Below, piece by piece: positions 27,353-35,716 of a DNA stretch of 64,000 nt (positions are counted from its first letter, which is position 1; each line of letters starts with the position of its first letter). Source of the stretch: Ferrovibrio sp046297895 (GTDB taxonomy: Bacteria > Pseudomonadota > Alphaproteobacteria > Ferrovibrionales > Ferrovibrionaceae); contig NZ_JBKBHC010000007.1 in NCBI RefSeq assembly GCF_046297895.1, forward strand, positions 124,001-188,000. Direction: 5' to 3'. Position numbers and translations under genes: made by a program. A model generated the notes under the pieces. The model had not been told where the DNA came from. It saw nothing but the letters and a program-made list of their open reading frames with translations, and did not search any database.

Positions 27353-28183
27353 TCAGGGCGCCAGCGTCACGATGATGGGCGCATGGTCGGAGGCCTTTTC
27401 CAGACCGCGCATGGCCTTGATCACCCGGGCGTCCTTCAGGCGCGGCTGCAGCTGCGGGCTGACCCAGACATGGTCCAGCCTGCGGCCCTTGTCGGCCTTC
27501 TCCCAGTCCGGCGAGCGATAGCTCCACCAGGAATACAGCTTTTCGCTCGGCGGCACGAAATGGCGCACGGCATCCACCCAGCCGCGCGCCGCCTGCATCT
27601 TCAGCAGGCCCTCGGTCTCGACGGGCGTGTGGCTCACCACGTCCAGCAGCTGCTTGTGCGACCACACGTCGGTTTCCAGCGGCGCGATGTTCAGGTCGCC
27701 GACCAGGATTTCCTTGCCGCCCTTTTTCTTCAGCGCGGTCGACCATTTGGTCATGCCGTCCAGCACGTCCAGCTTGTGGGCGAACTTGTCGTTCTTCTTC
27801 GGGTCGGGGATGTCGCCGCCGGCGGGCACATAATAGTTGTGCAGGATGGTGCCGTCGGCCAGTTCGGCGGCGATATGGCGGCGGTCGTCGCGCCCGGCCA
27901 GCTTGAGTTTTTCCTTCAGCGTCACCGGCGCCTTGGCAAAGATCGCCACGCCGTTATAGCCCGGCTGGCCATGGATCAGGCGATGGGCATAGCCGCGCTG
28001 CTCGAACAGCTCGTGGGGAAAATCCTCATCCTTCACCTTGGTTTCCTGCAGGCAGAGGATGTCGGGGTCGTGCTGGCGCAGGAAGGCATCCATCAGCGCG
28101 AGCCTGGCGCGCACGGAATTGATGTTCCAGGTGGCCAGCGTGATGGGGTGGGACTGGGCTGTCTTTGCGGGTGCTTTTGCCAT
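27353..28183 (-). CDS. xth: Exodeoxyribonuclease III (AP endonuclease)
   Basis: This enzyme cleaves abasic sites in DNA repair. The 276-residue protein has the ExoIII family order: ITLATWNINSVRARL, LCLQETKVKDEDFP, GYNGVAIFAK, LVGDLNIAPLETD, GRRLDHVWVSPQL and ASDHAPIIVTL. The metal-binding Glu (QET), the active-site Asp-Asn pair (GDLN) and the SDHAP histidine are all intact. A lysine-rich N-terminal extension of about 12 residues is slightly longer than in E. coli. It lies 76 bases before the lipoprotein gene on the same strand. Confidence 0.95.
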   Translation of the reverse strand: MAKAPAKTAQSHPITLATWNINSVRARLALMDAFLRQHDPDILCLQETKVKDEDFPHELFEQRGYAHRLIHGQPGYNGVAIFAKAPVTLKEKLKLAGRDDRRHIAAELADGTILHNYYVPAGGDIPDPKKNDKFAHKLDVLDGMTKWSTALKKKGGKEILVGDLNIAPLETDVWSHKQLLDVVSHTPVETEGLLKMQAARGWVDAVRHFVPPSEKLYSWWSYRSPDWEKADKGRRLDHVWVSPQLQPRLKDARVIKAMRGLEKASDHAPIIVTLAP

Positions 28184-28229
28184 GCCGCTGTTTTAGCCCA
28201 GTCCGCCGTCCTGTTCCAGATGTCCGCCT

Positions 28230-29477
28230 TCACTCGGCGGGTACGGGCTGCCGCCTGCCGCCACGCAGCGTCAGCAGCGCCACCGCCAGCGTGGCCAGCG
28301 CGCAGATCGCGATGCCGCCGGTCATCTTCACGCCGACGCCATTGATGAACGTGCCGCTGACGCCGATCACCACCGCGCCGACCGCAAGCTGCAGGGTCGC
28401 CATCAGCGACGAGGCCATGCCGGCCGCCTCGCCGTATGACTCCAGCGCCAGCACGGATGCCGTGGGGAGCAGGAAGCCGAGGCAGCCATAGCCGAGCAGC
28501 AGCAGCGCCATGGTCAGGTAGAGGTTGTCCAGCCCGGCCGCGTTCAGCGCGAAAACCAGCACCATCATCGCCGTGAAGCCGAGGATCGAGGGCATCACCA
28601 GTGCGCGCAGGCCAAACCGCGCGCCCAGCCGGCCGCAGAACTGCGCGGCGAAGAAGAAGGCGGCGGCGTTCAGGGAAAAGGTGATGCTGAAGCCGATCGG
28701 CGACAGGCCATACTGGCCCATCATCACAAAAGGCGCATTGGCCAGGAAGACGAAGAAGGCGCAGATGGCAAAGCTGCTCGCCAGCGTCAGGCCCATGAAG
28801 GTCCTGTCGGTGAAGAGCTGCCGGCTGGTGCCGACCATGCCGCGGATGCTGGTCTCGGCGCGCTGTGCCGCCGAGCGCGTCTCCGGCACCAGCAGCAGCC
28901 CGAGGATGCTGGCAAACACGGCGATGCCGGCAACGAACCAGAAGACGGTGCGCCAGCCCAGCGCCTCGATGATGACGCTGCCGAACAGCGGCGCCAGCAG
29001 CGGCGACACGCTGAACACCAGCATCAGCAGGCCGAGCAGCTTCGCCTCTTCCACGCCGCTATGCAGGTCGCGCACGATGGCGCGCGGGATCACGATACCG
29101 GCCGCTCCCCCAAGGCCCTGTAACAAGCGGAAGGCGATCAGCGTTTCGACCGTGTCGGCCATCGCGCAGCCGACGCTGGCGCCAATGAACAGAGCCACGC
29201 CGAAATAGAGCGGCAGCCGCCGGCCCAGCAGGTCAGAGATCGGGCCGAAGACGAGCTGGCCGACCGCGAAGGTGATGAAGAACGCGGTCAGGCTCATCAG
29301 CACCTTGTCGGGGTCGGCCTGCAGGCTGTCGCCAATGAACGGCAGCGACGGCAGATACATGTCGATGGCAAACGGGCCGATGGCGGTGAGCAGGCCGAGA
29401 ATCAGGGCATTGCGCAGGAAATGCGTGCCGGCCCGGGAATCGGCCCGAGAATCCATATCGCGGAGTTGAGTGGTCAT
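28230..29477 (-). CDS. Bcr/CflA family multidrug efflux MFS transporter
   Basis: This 415-residue protein has 12 predicted membrane segments. Its Bcr/CflA signatures are GPFAIDMYLPSLPFIGDSL in the first segment, GQLVFGPISDLLGRRLPLYFG (motif A), and RLLQGLGGAAGIVIPRAIVRDL. Family members export drugs such as bicyclomycin or small metabolites by proton antiport. The open frame extends to 29522, but the ATG at 29477 fits the family start. The xth gene follows after 46 bases, so they may share a transcript. Confidence 0.92.
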   Translation of the reverse strand: MTTQLRDMDSRADSRAGTHFLRNALILGLLTAIGPFAIDMYLPSLPFIGDSLQADPDKVLMSLTAFFITFAVGQLVFGPISDLLGRRLPLYFGVALFIGASVGCAMADTVETLIAFRLLQGLGGAAGIVIPRAIVRDLHSGVEEAKLLGLLMLVFSVSPLLAPLFGSVIIEALGWRTVFWFVAGIAVFASILGLLLVPETRSAAQRAETSIRGMVGTSRQLFTDRTFMGLTLASSFAICAFFVFLANAPFVMMGQYGLSPIGFSITFSLNAAAFFFAAQFCGRLGARFGLRALVMPSILGFTAMMVLVFALNAAGLDNLYLTMALLLLGYGCLGFLLPTASVLALESYGEAAGMASSLMATLQLAVGAVVIGVSGTFINGVGVKMTGGIAICALATLAVALLTLRGGRRQPVPAE

Positions 29478-29710
29478 GGAAATACTGCCTTTGAACTGCA
29501 AAAAAGCAAGGACGCGCCCCAAAACTGGGACGTTGATATATGATTTGGGGATGTGGGCGCCGGCCGGCCGGTCTGCAGATGCAGACGGGCGAGCGTTGTA
29601 TAAAGCGATCTGGCCGCCCTGGCCACCGTAGAATTGTCACGATGCAATCCGCATCGTTTGCTGTTGCAGATCAGCCACATCAGCTCAATCCCAATGAGGG
29701 GAGACTGGCC

Positions 29711-30211
29711 ATGCCGATGCATCTTGAAGGATCCTGCCGCTGCGGCGCCGTGGCGTTCAGCCTCGACAGCCACACGCCGGTGCCATACCAGCTTTGCTAT
29801 TGCACGATCTGCCGGAAGACCGCGGGCGGCGGCGGCTTTGCCATCAATCTCGGCGGCCTTTCCGCCAGCCTGCAGATCGCCAGGGGCAAAAGCAGCATCG
29901 GCGTCTATCGCGCCGAAATCTGCGATGACAGCGGCGGGAACTGCGAGACCAGCACCGGGGAGCGCAACTTCTGCAAAAAATGCGCGACGGCGCTCTGGCT
30001 GTTTGATCCCACCTGGCCGGACCTGATCCACCCCTTTGCATCCGCCATCGACACCGACCTGCCGAGGCCGAAATCGAAGGTGCATCTGATGCTGCGCTAC
30101 AAGGCATCCTGGGTGAAGCCGCAGATCGGCAGGGCCGACGAGAGCTACGAGCTATATCCGAAACTCTCGCTGGCCGACTGGCACAGGAAACACAAGATGT
30201 GGGTCAGATAG
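29711..30211 (+). CDS. GFA-family zinc-binding protein
   Basis: This 166-residue protein belongs to the GFA (glutathione-dependent formaldehyde-activating, CENP-V-like) family. It has the zinc ligands in GSCRCGAVAFSL, in YCTICRKTAGGGG, and in FCKKCATALW. Many members of this family are annotated only by this fold; formaldehyde activity is not implied. The ATG at 29711 has GGGGAG upstream and starts directly before the zinc motif; earlier in-frame starts would add an unlikely Arg-rich leader. It is divergent from the MFS gene. Confidence 0.88.
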   Translation: MPMHLEGSCRCGAVAFSLDSHTPVPYQLCYCTICRKTAGGGGFAINLGGLSASLQIARGKSSIGVYRAEICDDSGGNCETSTGERNFCKKCATALWLFDPTWPDLIHPFASAIDTDLPRPKSKVHLMLRYKASWVKPQIGRADESYELYPKLSLADWHRKHKMWVR

Positions 30212-30259
30212 GCACCGTCCTTTGCCGTCAAGCCCGCGAGGGACAACAGCGAGGATGCC

Positions 30260-30634
30260 CTATGCCTCCGCCTTCATCTGCGCCGGATCGTAGTAGAACC
30301 GCTCGCGCCAGATCTTTTCGCCTTTCCAGGTCTGGTGCGCCAGCTCCTCGATGCGGCGTTTGCTGCCATCCTTGAATTCGAAATGGAACACCCAGTGCAC
30401 CACCACGGTGTCGCCGTCGATCAGCACCGGCCGCAGGCACGCGCTGCTCACGCTTTTCGCCCGCGCCAGCACGGCGCGTTCATGGGCCACCAGCCGGTCG
30501 CGGCCCTGGCGCGGCGGCTCGGTCAGGTTTTCCTGCATGCTGGCGTCTTCGGTGTAAAAACGCTCGATCGCCTCGTCATGGCGGTTGCTCTCCACCAGGG
30601 CGATGAAATCCTCCACGGTCTGCCGGCTGGGCAT
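30260..30634 (-). CDS. SnoaL/NTF2-like fold protein
   Basis: This 124-residue protein is a small cone-shaped NTF2-like protein: VEDFIALVESNRHDEAIERFYTEDASMQENLTEPPRQGRDRLVAHERAVL and IDGDTVVVHWVFHFEFKDGSKRRIEELAHQTWKGEKIWRERFYYD. Proteins of this fold include ketosteroid-isomerase-like enzymes and simple binding proteins, and no substrate is evident. The ATG at 30634 has an excellent GACAGGAGG site; the upstream open frame to 30778 lacks family similarity. Confidence 0.82.
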   Translation of the reverse strand: MPSRQTVEDFIALVESNRHDEAIERFYTEDASMQENLTEPPRQGRDRLVAHERAVLARAKSVSSACLRPVLIDGDTVVVHWVFHFEFKDGSKRRIEELAHQTWKGEKIWRERFYYDPAQMKAEA

Positions 30635-30750
30635 GCGATTCCTCCTGTCTGTTGCGCTGCAGTATGCCATGGGCCGGCATACCTGGCGCGGCCTTTCGCC
30701 GCAGTGCTTGATTCTCGACAGCGCCGCGTCATCTGGCCTTCCATCAAACG

Positions 30751-31011
30751 ATGCCAGATGCCATGCCCGTCGCGCCACAACATACCCGCACCGACAAGGT
30801 GTTCGCCGTCCTGATCACGCTCGCGCTGCTCGGCGCGCTGGCCGGCGCCATCGTCATGGCCGTGCGCTTCTGGACCGGGATGGGCGCCGATTTCGATCCC
30901 GCCGCCACCTGGCCGCTGATCTGGGGCGTGGCGCTCAGTCTGGTGCTGGGCGCCATCGTGGTCGGCATTTTCCTCTACGGCCGCCGCCGGGAAATCCGCG
31001 GCGAGGATTAG
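30751..31011 (+). CDS. Small two-helix membrane protein, unknown function
   Basis: This 86-residue protein has two hydrophobic segments (VFAVLITLALLGALAGAIVMA, about 17-37, and LIWGVALSLVLGAIVVGIFLY, about 56-76) with a charged tail RRREIRGED. It resembles small inner-membrane proteins of no known function. A second ATG at 30763 is also possible. It is divergent from the SnoaL-like gene. Confidence 0.55.
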   Translation: MPDAMPVAPQHTRTDKVFAVLITLALLGALAGAIVMAVRFWTGMGADFDPAATWPLIWGVALSLVLGAIVVGIFLYGRRREIRGED

Positions 31012-31032
31012 GCCCGCTCTTCCGCTTGAGTT

Positions 31033-31118
31033 GTCATGCCCGGCCTTGTGCCGGGCATCCACGTGTATGTTGAATACAGCTAAAGACGTGGATGGCCGGA
31101 ACAAGTCCGGCCATGACG
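31033..31118. repeat. Dispersed palindromic intergenic element, copy 3
   Basis: This copy starts GTCATGCCCGGC and closes with GCCGGGCATCCACGT; the second arm is ACGTGGATGGCCGG with CCGGCCATGACG. The layout is the same as at 4979-5066, including the pairing of ATCCACGT with ACGTGGAT. It lies between the small membrane protein gene and the end of the gentisate dioxygenase operon. Confidence 0.7.
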
Positions 31119-31123
31119 CTAGT

Positions 31124-31336
31124 TTACGGGTTGCAAACTTGGCACCCCCCAGCATCTGCGTAATTTAGAGATGCCATATAAGAAAAAGCCTCATCGCGAG
31201 TCTGGAAGCTGCGCCACTCATCATTTCGGCCCGAATGCGAAGCTTGCGTACCTTCGCCATGATTACAATGGCTGCAATCCGGCACGTGAATCCGCCCGCG
31301 CTTGTGAGTCCAGTTTTGATATACCCAATAGGCCAT
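31124..31336 (-). CDS. 70-residue Cys/His-rich protein, last gene of gentisate dioxygenase operon
   Basis: The 70-residue protein reads MAYWVYQNWTHKRGRIHV, then PDCSHCNHGEGTQASHSGRN, and ends GGCQVCNP. Four cysteines in two CxxC pairs (DCSHC and GCQVC) plus histidines suggest a zinc-binding fold. Similar VYxNWTHKxxRIHxxxCxxCN proteins and domains are found in many bacteria without known function. The ATG at 31336 is 2 bases after the stop of the gene upstream (31339), so it is translationally coupled. The longer open frame (to 31831) is read in the wrong frame over the neighbour and is rejected. The gene is AT-richer than its neighbours. Confidence 0.72.
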   Translation of the reverse strand: MAYWVYQNWTHKRGRIHVPDCSHCNHGEGTQASHSGRNDEWRSFQTRDEAFSYMASLNYADAGGCQVCNP

Positions 31337-31338
31337 GT

Positions 31339-31977
31339 TCAGAACAGGTTGAACGTGTTGCCGGTGATGCCGAGCGGCAGGCGGCCGGCCTCGAACAGGC
31401 GGAATTTCAGCGCGAAGGGATGATCGGAGTCTCCGTCGGCGGCCAGCACCAGCGCGGCCTGATAGGCCGCCTGCGCCGCGGCGCCCGCCGCCACCTGGAT
31501 CAGCGCCGGATCGCTCACCCCGTGTTTCGCCGCGCTGGCCGTGGCGCGGTCGAAGGCCTTTTCGCTGGCCCGTGTCGAGACATGCTCCAGCGCCACCGTC
31601 AGGTCGTGTTCGGGATTGATCAGCAGGGCTTCGTCCAGCAGGCTCCGGCGCATCTGTTCCTCGGCCTGCCACCAGTCGTCGCCCCAGTCGGGCGCCTGCG
31701 CGGCATGGGAAGCCGCCAGCCAGTCTTCCACGCCGGCGATGCCGATGCCGGGAAAGCCGAGCCCGGCGACATAACCCTCGGCATCGGCCAGTTCGCCGCG
31801 CGTCAGCGGCCGGCCCACCGCCGAGAACCATGGCAGGCTGCCCACCAGCTTGGCCAGCCGCGCCACGGCGCGCAGGCCGTCCAGATCGTCGCTGCCGCCA
31901 TCGCCGCCGATCTCGGCATCGTCGTCGATCTCGTCGTCGTCATTGGCGATTTCCACGATCTTGGTGATCTTGGCCAT
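31339..31977 (-). CDS. Conserved hypothetical protein, second gene of gentisate dioxygenase operon
   Basis: This 212-residue protein has a short basic start and an acidic stretch (NDDDEIDDDAEIGGDGGSDD, about 12-31). A mostly helical alanine-rich region follows, with PWFSAVGRPLTRGELADAEGYVAGLGFP and ALIQVAAGAAAQAAYQAALVLA. I do not recognise the family. It starts 12 bases after the dioxygenase stop and is followed by the 70-residue protein gene after 2 bases, so the three genes are one operon. Confidence 0.62.
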   Translation of the reverse strand: MAKITKIVEIANDDDEIDDDAEIGGDGGSDDLDGLRAVARLAKLVGSLPWFSAVGRPLTRGELADAEGYVAGLGFPGIGIAGVEDWLAASHAAQAPDWGDDWWQAEEQMRRSLLDEALLINPEHDLTVALEHVSTRASEKAFDRATASAAKHGVSDPALIQVAAGAAAQAAYQAALVLAADGDSDHPFALKFRLFEAGRLPLGITGNTFNLF

Positions 31978-31989
31978 GGGAATCCCTTT

Positions 31990-33060
31990 TCAGCGGTTGC
32001 CGCGGCTTTCGCGCCACAGGCCCAGCGCCTTCTGCACCGGCCGGTCGGAGAAGCTGAACAGCACGGCATCGGCATCCGGCGCGTGGTGGCTGTGCGGCAC
32101 CCAGCTCGGGATCACGAAGGTGTCGCGTTTGCCCCAGTCGAACCGCTGCTGCGTCTCGCCTTCGCCCACCAGCGTATGGCCCCGGCCTTCCACCACGCTG
32201 AACACCGTGGCATCCGAACTGCGGTAGGTGGTGCCGGCAAAGCCCTTTGGCAGAAGCTGCATGAAGGTGCCGATGGTGGGCATGGCGCTCTGGCCGGTAG
32301 CCGGGTTGATGTATTGCAGCTTCAGCCCGTGGCAGGGGTCCCATTCATTGGCCCGCCGCATGGTTTCCAGCGCCTCGCGCGTGCGGCTATAGGGATAGTT
32401 GAAGACCGGCGAGGTCGGCGTCTTCGCCTCAAAGTCGACGGGCAGCAGGCCCGAGCCGTAGCGCGCCAGCGCATCGCCGGCGGGTCGCGACAGCGGCTGG
32501 CTGTCCTCGGGCAGGCGCTCCATGAAGGAACAGTCCAGCGCCTGGATCAGCGGAATGTCCAGGCCGTCCATCCACACCATCGGCTTGTCGCTGTCGTTGC
32601 CGTGATCATGCCAGGTCCAGCTCGGCGTGATGACGAAGTCGCCCTCGTGCATGATGGTCTTCTCGCCATCCACCGCCGTATAGGCGCCGTCGCCCTCGAC
32701 GATGAAGCGCAGGGCCGACTGCGTATGCCGGTGCGCGGGGGCAACCTCGCCGGGCAGAATGAGCTGCAGACCGGCATAGAGCGAGGTGGTGATGCGCGAC
32801 TGGCCGGGCATGCCGGGATTTTCCAGGATCAGCACGCGGCGCTCGGCTTCCTTCGCCGTGATCAGGCGGCCGGCTTCCATGATGTCGTCGCGGATATCGG
32901 CGTAATGCCACAGCGCGGGCTGGCAGGCGCTTTTCGGCTGCGGGATCACCAGGGCATGCAGCACCTCCCACAGCGGCGCCATCTTGCGCGTGCCGATCCG
33001 CTCGTAATAGGCACGGCGCTGCTGCATCACGGCCTGATCGATCTGCGGCTGCTGGGTCAT
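31990..33060 (-). CDS. Gentisate 1,2-dioxygenase-like cupin protein
   Basis: This 356-residue bicupin is a gentisate/1-hydroxy-2-naphthoate dioxygenase type enzyme, which opens the ring of a hydroxylated aromatic acid with an Fe(II) centre. The first cupin has APAHRHTQSALRFIVEGDGAYT with an HxH-x(n)-E pattern and SWTWHDHGN; the second carries VVEGRGHTLVGEGETQQRFDWGKRDTFVIPSWVPHSHHA. Length (about 350) fits the family. Maleylpyruvate pathway genes such as an isomerase or hydrolase are not adjacent, so the pathway is not confirmed. It begins a three-gene operon. Confidence 0.88.
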   Translation of the reverse strand: MTQQPQIDQAVMQQRRAYYERIGTRKMAPLWEVLHALVIPQPKSACQPALWHYADIRDDIMEAGRLITAKEAERRVLILENPGMPGQSRITTSLYAGLQLILPGEVAPAHRHTQSALRFIVEGDGAYTAVDGEKTIMHEGDFVITPSWTWHDHGNDSDKPMVWMDGLDIPLIQALDCSFMERLPEDSQPLSRPAGDALARYGSGLLPVDFEAKTPTSPVFNYPYSRTREALETMRRANEWDPCHGLKLQYINPATGQSAMPTIGTFMQLLPKGFAGTTYRSSDATVFSVVEGRGHTLVGEGETQQRFDWGKRDTFVIPSWVPHSHHAPDADAVLFSFSDRPVQKALGLWRESRGNR

Positions 33061-33166
33061 GGCGTCATCCTCGTCTCCCGGCTTGCCTGGCGGGATTGCG
33101 CCTAGAATATCAGACTACGGACGAAACCCAAGCCGCCATCCGAAGCAGGCCATCCGGCCCGGCGGC

Positions 33167-33196
33167 GCAGTCCGGACGACGGATCGTCCGGACTGC
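33167..33196 (-). terminator. Perfect hairpin after the chemoreceptor gene
   Basis: GCAGTCCGGACGA (33167-33179) pairs with TCGTCCGGACTGC (33184-33196), a perfect 13-base stem with a 4-base loop. It is 7 bases after the stop of the chemoreceptor gene on the minus strand. No T-run follows, so it may be a factor-dependent terminator or an RNA-protecting structure. Confidence 0.55.
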
Positions 33197-33203
33197 AAAG
33201 CGG

Positions 33204-35351
33204 TCAGGTGCGGAAAAAGGCCACCATCTCCGCCAGGTCGCGGGCCTGCTTCGACAGGCTCTGGGCTGCCGCCGTGGTTTCCTCCACCAGGGCGCTGTTG
33301 CGCTGGGTGATCTCGTCCATCTGGCTGACGGCAACATTCACCTGGTCCAGGCCCGTGGCCTGCTCGCGGCTGGCGGCGGCGATCTCGGCCACGATGTCGC
33401 TCACCTTCCTGATTGCGGTCACGATATCGGTCAGCGATGCGCCGGCCTGATTGACCAGGGTTGCGCCGGTTTTCACCTGGGCGTTGCTTTCGCTGATCAG
33501 CGCCTTGATGTCCTTCGACGCATTGGCCGAGCGCTGGGCCAGGGCGCGCACCTCCTGCGCCACCACGGCAAACCCCTTGCCCGCCTCGCCGGCCCGCGCC
33601 GCTTCCACACTGGCGTTCAAGGCCAGCAGGTTGGTCTGGAACGCGATCTCGTCGATCAGGCCGACGATGTCAGAGATCTTGCGTGCGCTCTCCTCGATCT
33701 GCGTCACGGCGGCAACGGCCTCGCCCACCACCCCGCCGCCATGCGTGGCGGTTTCGCGGGCTGCCATGGCAAGCTGGTTGGCCGCCTGGGCGTTGTCGGC
33801 GTTCTGCTTCACCGTCGTGGTGATCTCGTGCATCGAGGCGGCCGTTTCCTCGATGCTGGCCGCCTGGCTCTCCGTCCGCTGCGCCAGGTCCTGGCTGCCG
33901 GTCGAGATCTCGGCCGAGGCATTGTTGACCGCGCTGGCCGTCTCGCGCAAACGGCCCGCCAGGCCGCGCAGCTTGTCCGACATGCCGTTGATGCCGTTCT
34001 TCAGGGCGCCGAACACGCCTTCATATTGACCCTTCACGCTGCGCGTCAGGTCGCCATCCGCCATCGCCACCGCCACGCCGGAAATCTCTCCGGTCATGTC
34101 CTGCAATGTCGAGGACAGGTTGTTGAGTTGCCGCGACAGTTCCAGCAGTACGCCATCCTTGCCCTCTTCATGCAGGCGGCGGCTCAGGTCGCCCTGCAGA
34201 ATCGCGCTGCAGAAGGTGGAAATTTCGGCTGCCACCTCGGCGTCGCGCCGGCGCTGATCCTCCTCGCGGCGGCGCTCGGTTTCGATGCGCTGGCGATCCT
34301 CGGCCTCCAGGCGCTGGCGTTCCTCGGCATTGGCGCGGAATACGCCCAGGGCCCGCGCCATGTCGGCGATCTCGTCGCTGCGGCGCAGAACCGGAATCTC
34401 CTGCCTGAACTGGCCTTCCGACAGGCGGTTCATGATGCCGATCATGCGCACCAGCGGCCCGGCGATGCCGCGCCCGATCAGGACGGCAAGGGCAAATCCG
34501 ACCAGGCCGGTCGCCAGCATGATGCCGAACATCCAAACCACCGATTGGTCGCGCGCCGTCTTGGACGCGGCCTTGGATGCCGTCACTTCGGCCTGATTGT
34601 ATTCGAACAGCCGGTTGAAGACCGGGATCATGGCCTGACCGACATTCTCGACCTGTTTGACCTGCGCATCCACCTGCAGGCGGATATCGGCATAGGCGTT
34701 GAAGTCCCGGGCATAGGCTTCCATCAGCGGCAGCAGGTTGCCCAGGCCGTCATCCTTCATGCGGGCCTGCAACGCTTCGGCCTCCTTGTTCAGGGTCTGG
34801 CGGTAGCGATCCTCGATGCGAAGCTGAAAATCCTTTTCGCGCCGGCGCAGGGTCAGCAGCGCCGCCTGGTAGGATGCATCGCGGTCCCTGAACTGGGTCT
34901 CCACCTCATGCACGGCCTTGCGCAAGGCACCCTGCAGGCCGACGGTTTCATCGAACCCCATGGTGCGGAAGCTTTGCATCAAAGCGGCGAAGCTGCGTTC
35001 GTAATCGGCGAATTTCTGGCCGATCTCGCCGCCCATCTGCTTTTCCTCGGCCGTGGTCAGCAAATTGTCCATCGCCGCGATGCGCGCCTTGGCACGCGCC
35101 AGGCTTTCGCCGTGGGCTTTCAGACTGTCGTCCGAGGGATCGGAGATGAAGGCCTTCTCCAGAATGCGCATCTGCATGAAGGCGCCGCGTGCATCGGCGA
35201 CGGCCGACAGCATCGTCGAGGCCTCGGCATCCTGTCGCGCATAACGCTCGGCCACCCTGTTCTGCAGGAACAGGATCACCCCCAGCACGAGGAAGGAGAC
35301 GGGCAGGATCGCGCCGATGCCCAGGATTTTCATCGATACGGAAATTTTCAT
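33204..35351 (-). CDS. Methyl-accepting chemotaxis protein
   Basis: This 715-residue chemoreceptor begins with a membrane segment (ILGIGAILPVSFLVLGVILFLQ, about 9-30), then a long helical periplasmic sensor (about 31-280), and a second membrane segment (VVWMFGIMLATGLVGFALAVLIG, about 290-312). A HAMP domain follows (GPLVRMIGIMNRLSEGQFRQEIPVL). The MA signalling domain has the conserved hairpin IVGLIDEIAFQTNLLALNASVEAARAGEAGKGFAVVAQEVRALAQRS. It ends AEMVAFFRT without the CheR-binding pentapeptide. The sensor domain resembles the four-helix-bundle type, with no known ligand. Confidence 0.96.
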   Translation of the reverse strand: MKISVSMKILGIGAILPVSFLVLGVILFLQNRVAERYARQDAEASTMLSAVADARGAFMQMRILEKAFISDPSDDSLKAHGESLARAKARIAAMDNLLTTAEEKQMGGEIGQKFADYERSFAALMQSFRTMGFDETVGLQGALRKAVHEVETQFRDRDASYQAALLTLRRREKDFQLRIEDRYRQTLNKEAEALQARMKDDGLGNLLPLMEAYARDFNAYADIRLQVDAQVKQVENVGQAMIPVFNRLFEYNQAEVTASKAASKTARDQSVVWMFGIMLATGLVGFALAVLIGRGIAGPLVRMIGIMNRLSEGQFRQEIPVLRRSDEIADMARALGVFRANAEERQRLEAEDRQRIETERRREEDQRRRDAEVAAEISTFCSAILQGDLSRRLHEEGKDGVLLELSRQLNNLSSTLQDMTGEISGVAVAMADGDLTRSVKGQYEGVFGALKNGINGMSDKLRGLAGRLRETASAVNNASAEISTGSQDLAQRTESQAASIEETAASMHEITTTVKQNADNAQAANQLAMAARETATHGGGVVGEAVAAVTQIEESARKISDIVGLIDEIAFQTNLLALNASVEAARAGEAGKGFAVVAQEVRALAQRSANASKDIKALISESNAQVKTGATLVNQAGASLTDIVTAIRKVSDIVAEIAAASREQATGLDQVNVAVSQMDEITQRNSALVEETTAAAQSLSKQARDLAEMVAFFRT

Positions 35352-35716
35352 GACGCCTGCCCCCGGTTCTTGTTGGCCCGTCCGGCATCCGCCTGTTCCG
35401 TTCCCGATTGCCGGGCACTAGTCGGCCCTGAACATTGCGGATGCCGCACAATCCTTGGATGTAGTTGGAATCTTCACAAGACAAATCCTTCGGCATCGCA
35501 AAAAAGAAAACGCCCGGTCGGGGGGCGAACCGGGCGTTTTGCGCAAGGATAAATCTGCGCCAGAAAGGCATCGGAAAGGGGGGGTCTCCGATGCCGGCGT
35601 CGGCAAGCTGCCGCCGCATGCATTCGATATGGGAGCGCCGGCGCGGCTTGCCAAGTACCCCTGCGATATTCCGGCGGGCACATTTTTGTGAAAGCCGGGC
35701 AGCCCCGACGAAATAG
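35352..35716. other. 365-base gap with terminator of the OmpR-type gene
   Basis: No convincing gene. The region 35541-35716 between the OmpR-type gene stop and the hairpin has no open frame that looks coding, so that transcript has an unusually long 3' tail. The rest is the upstream region of the chemoreceptor gene (which reads leftward from 35351). Confidence 0.6.
35507..35540 (-). terminator. Rho-independent terminator of the OmpR-type gene
   Basis: AAAACGCCCGGT (35507-35518) pairs with ACCGGGCGTTTT (35529-35540) over a 10-base loop. Read on the minus strand, the second arm is followed by TTTTCTTTTTTG, a clear T-run. It is about 177 bases after the OmpR-type gene stop. Confidence 0.85.

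Noticed and set aside
31337..31831. N-terminal extension of the 70-residue Cys-rich protein
   Set aside because: It reads the neighbour gene in another frame and is Arg/Gly-rich; the coupled ATG at 31336 is better.
31171..33105. 644-residue plus-strand open frame
   Set aside because: Antisense to the gentisate dioxygenase operon, with no family signature.
33096..35552. 818-residue plus-strand open frame
   Set aside because: Antisense to the chemoreceptor gene, whose signalling domain is unmistakable.
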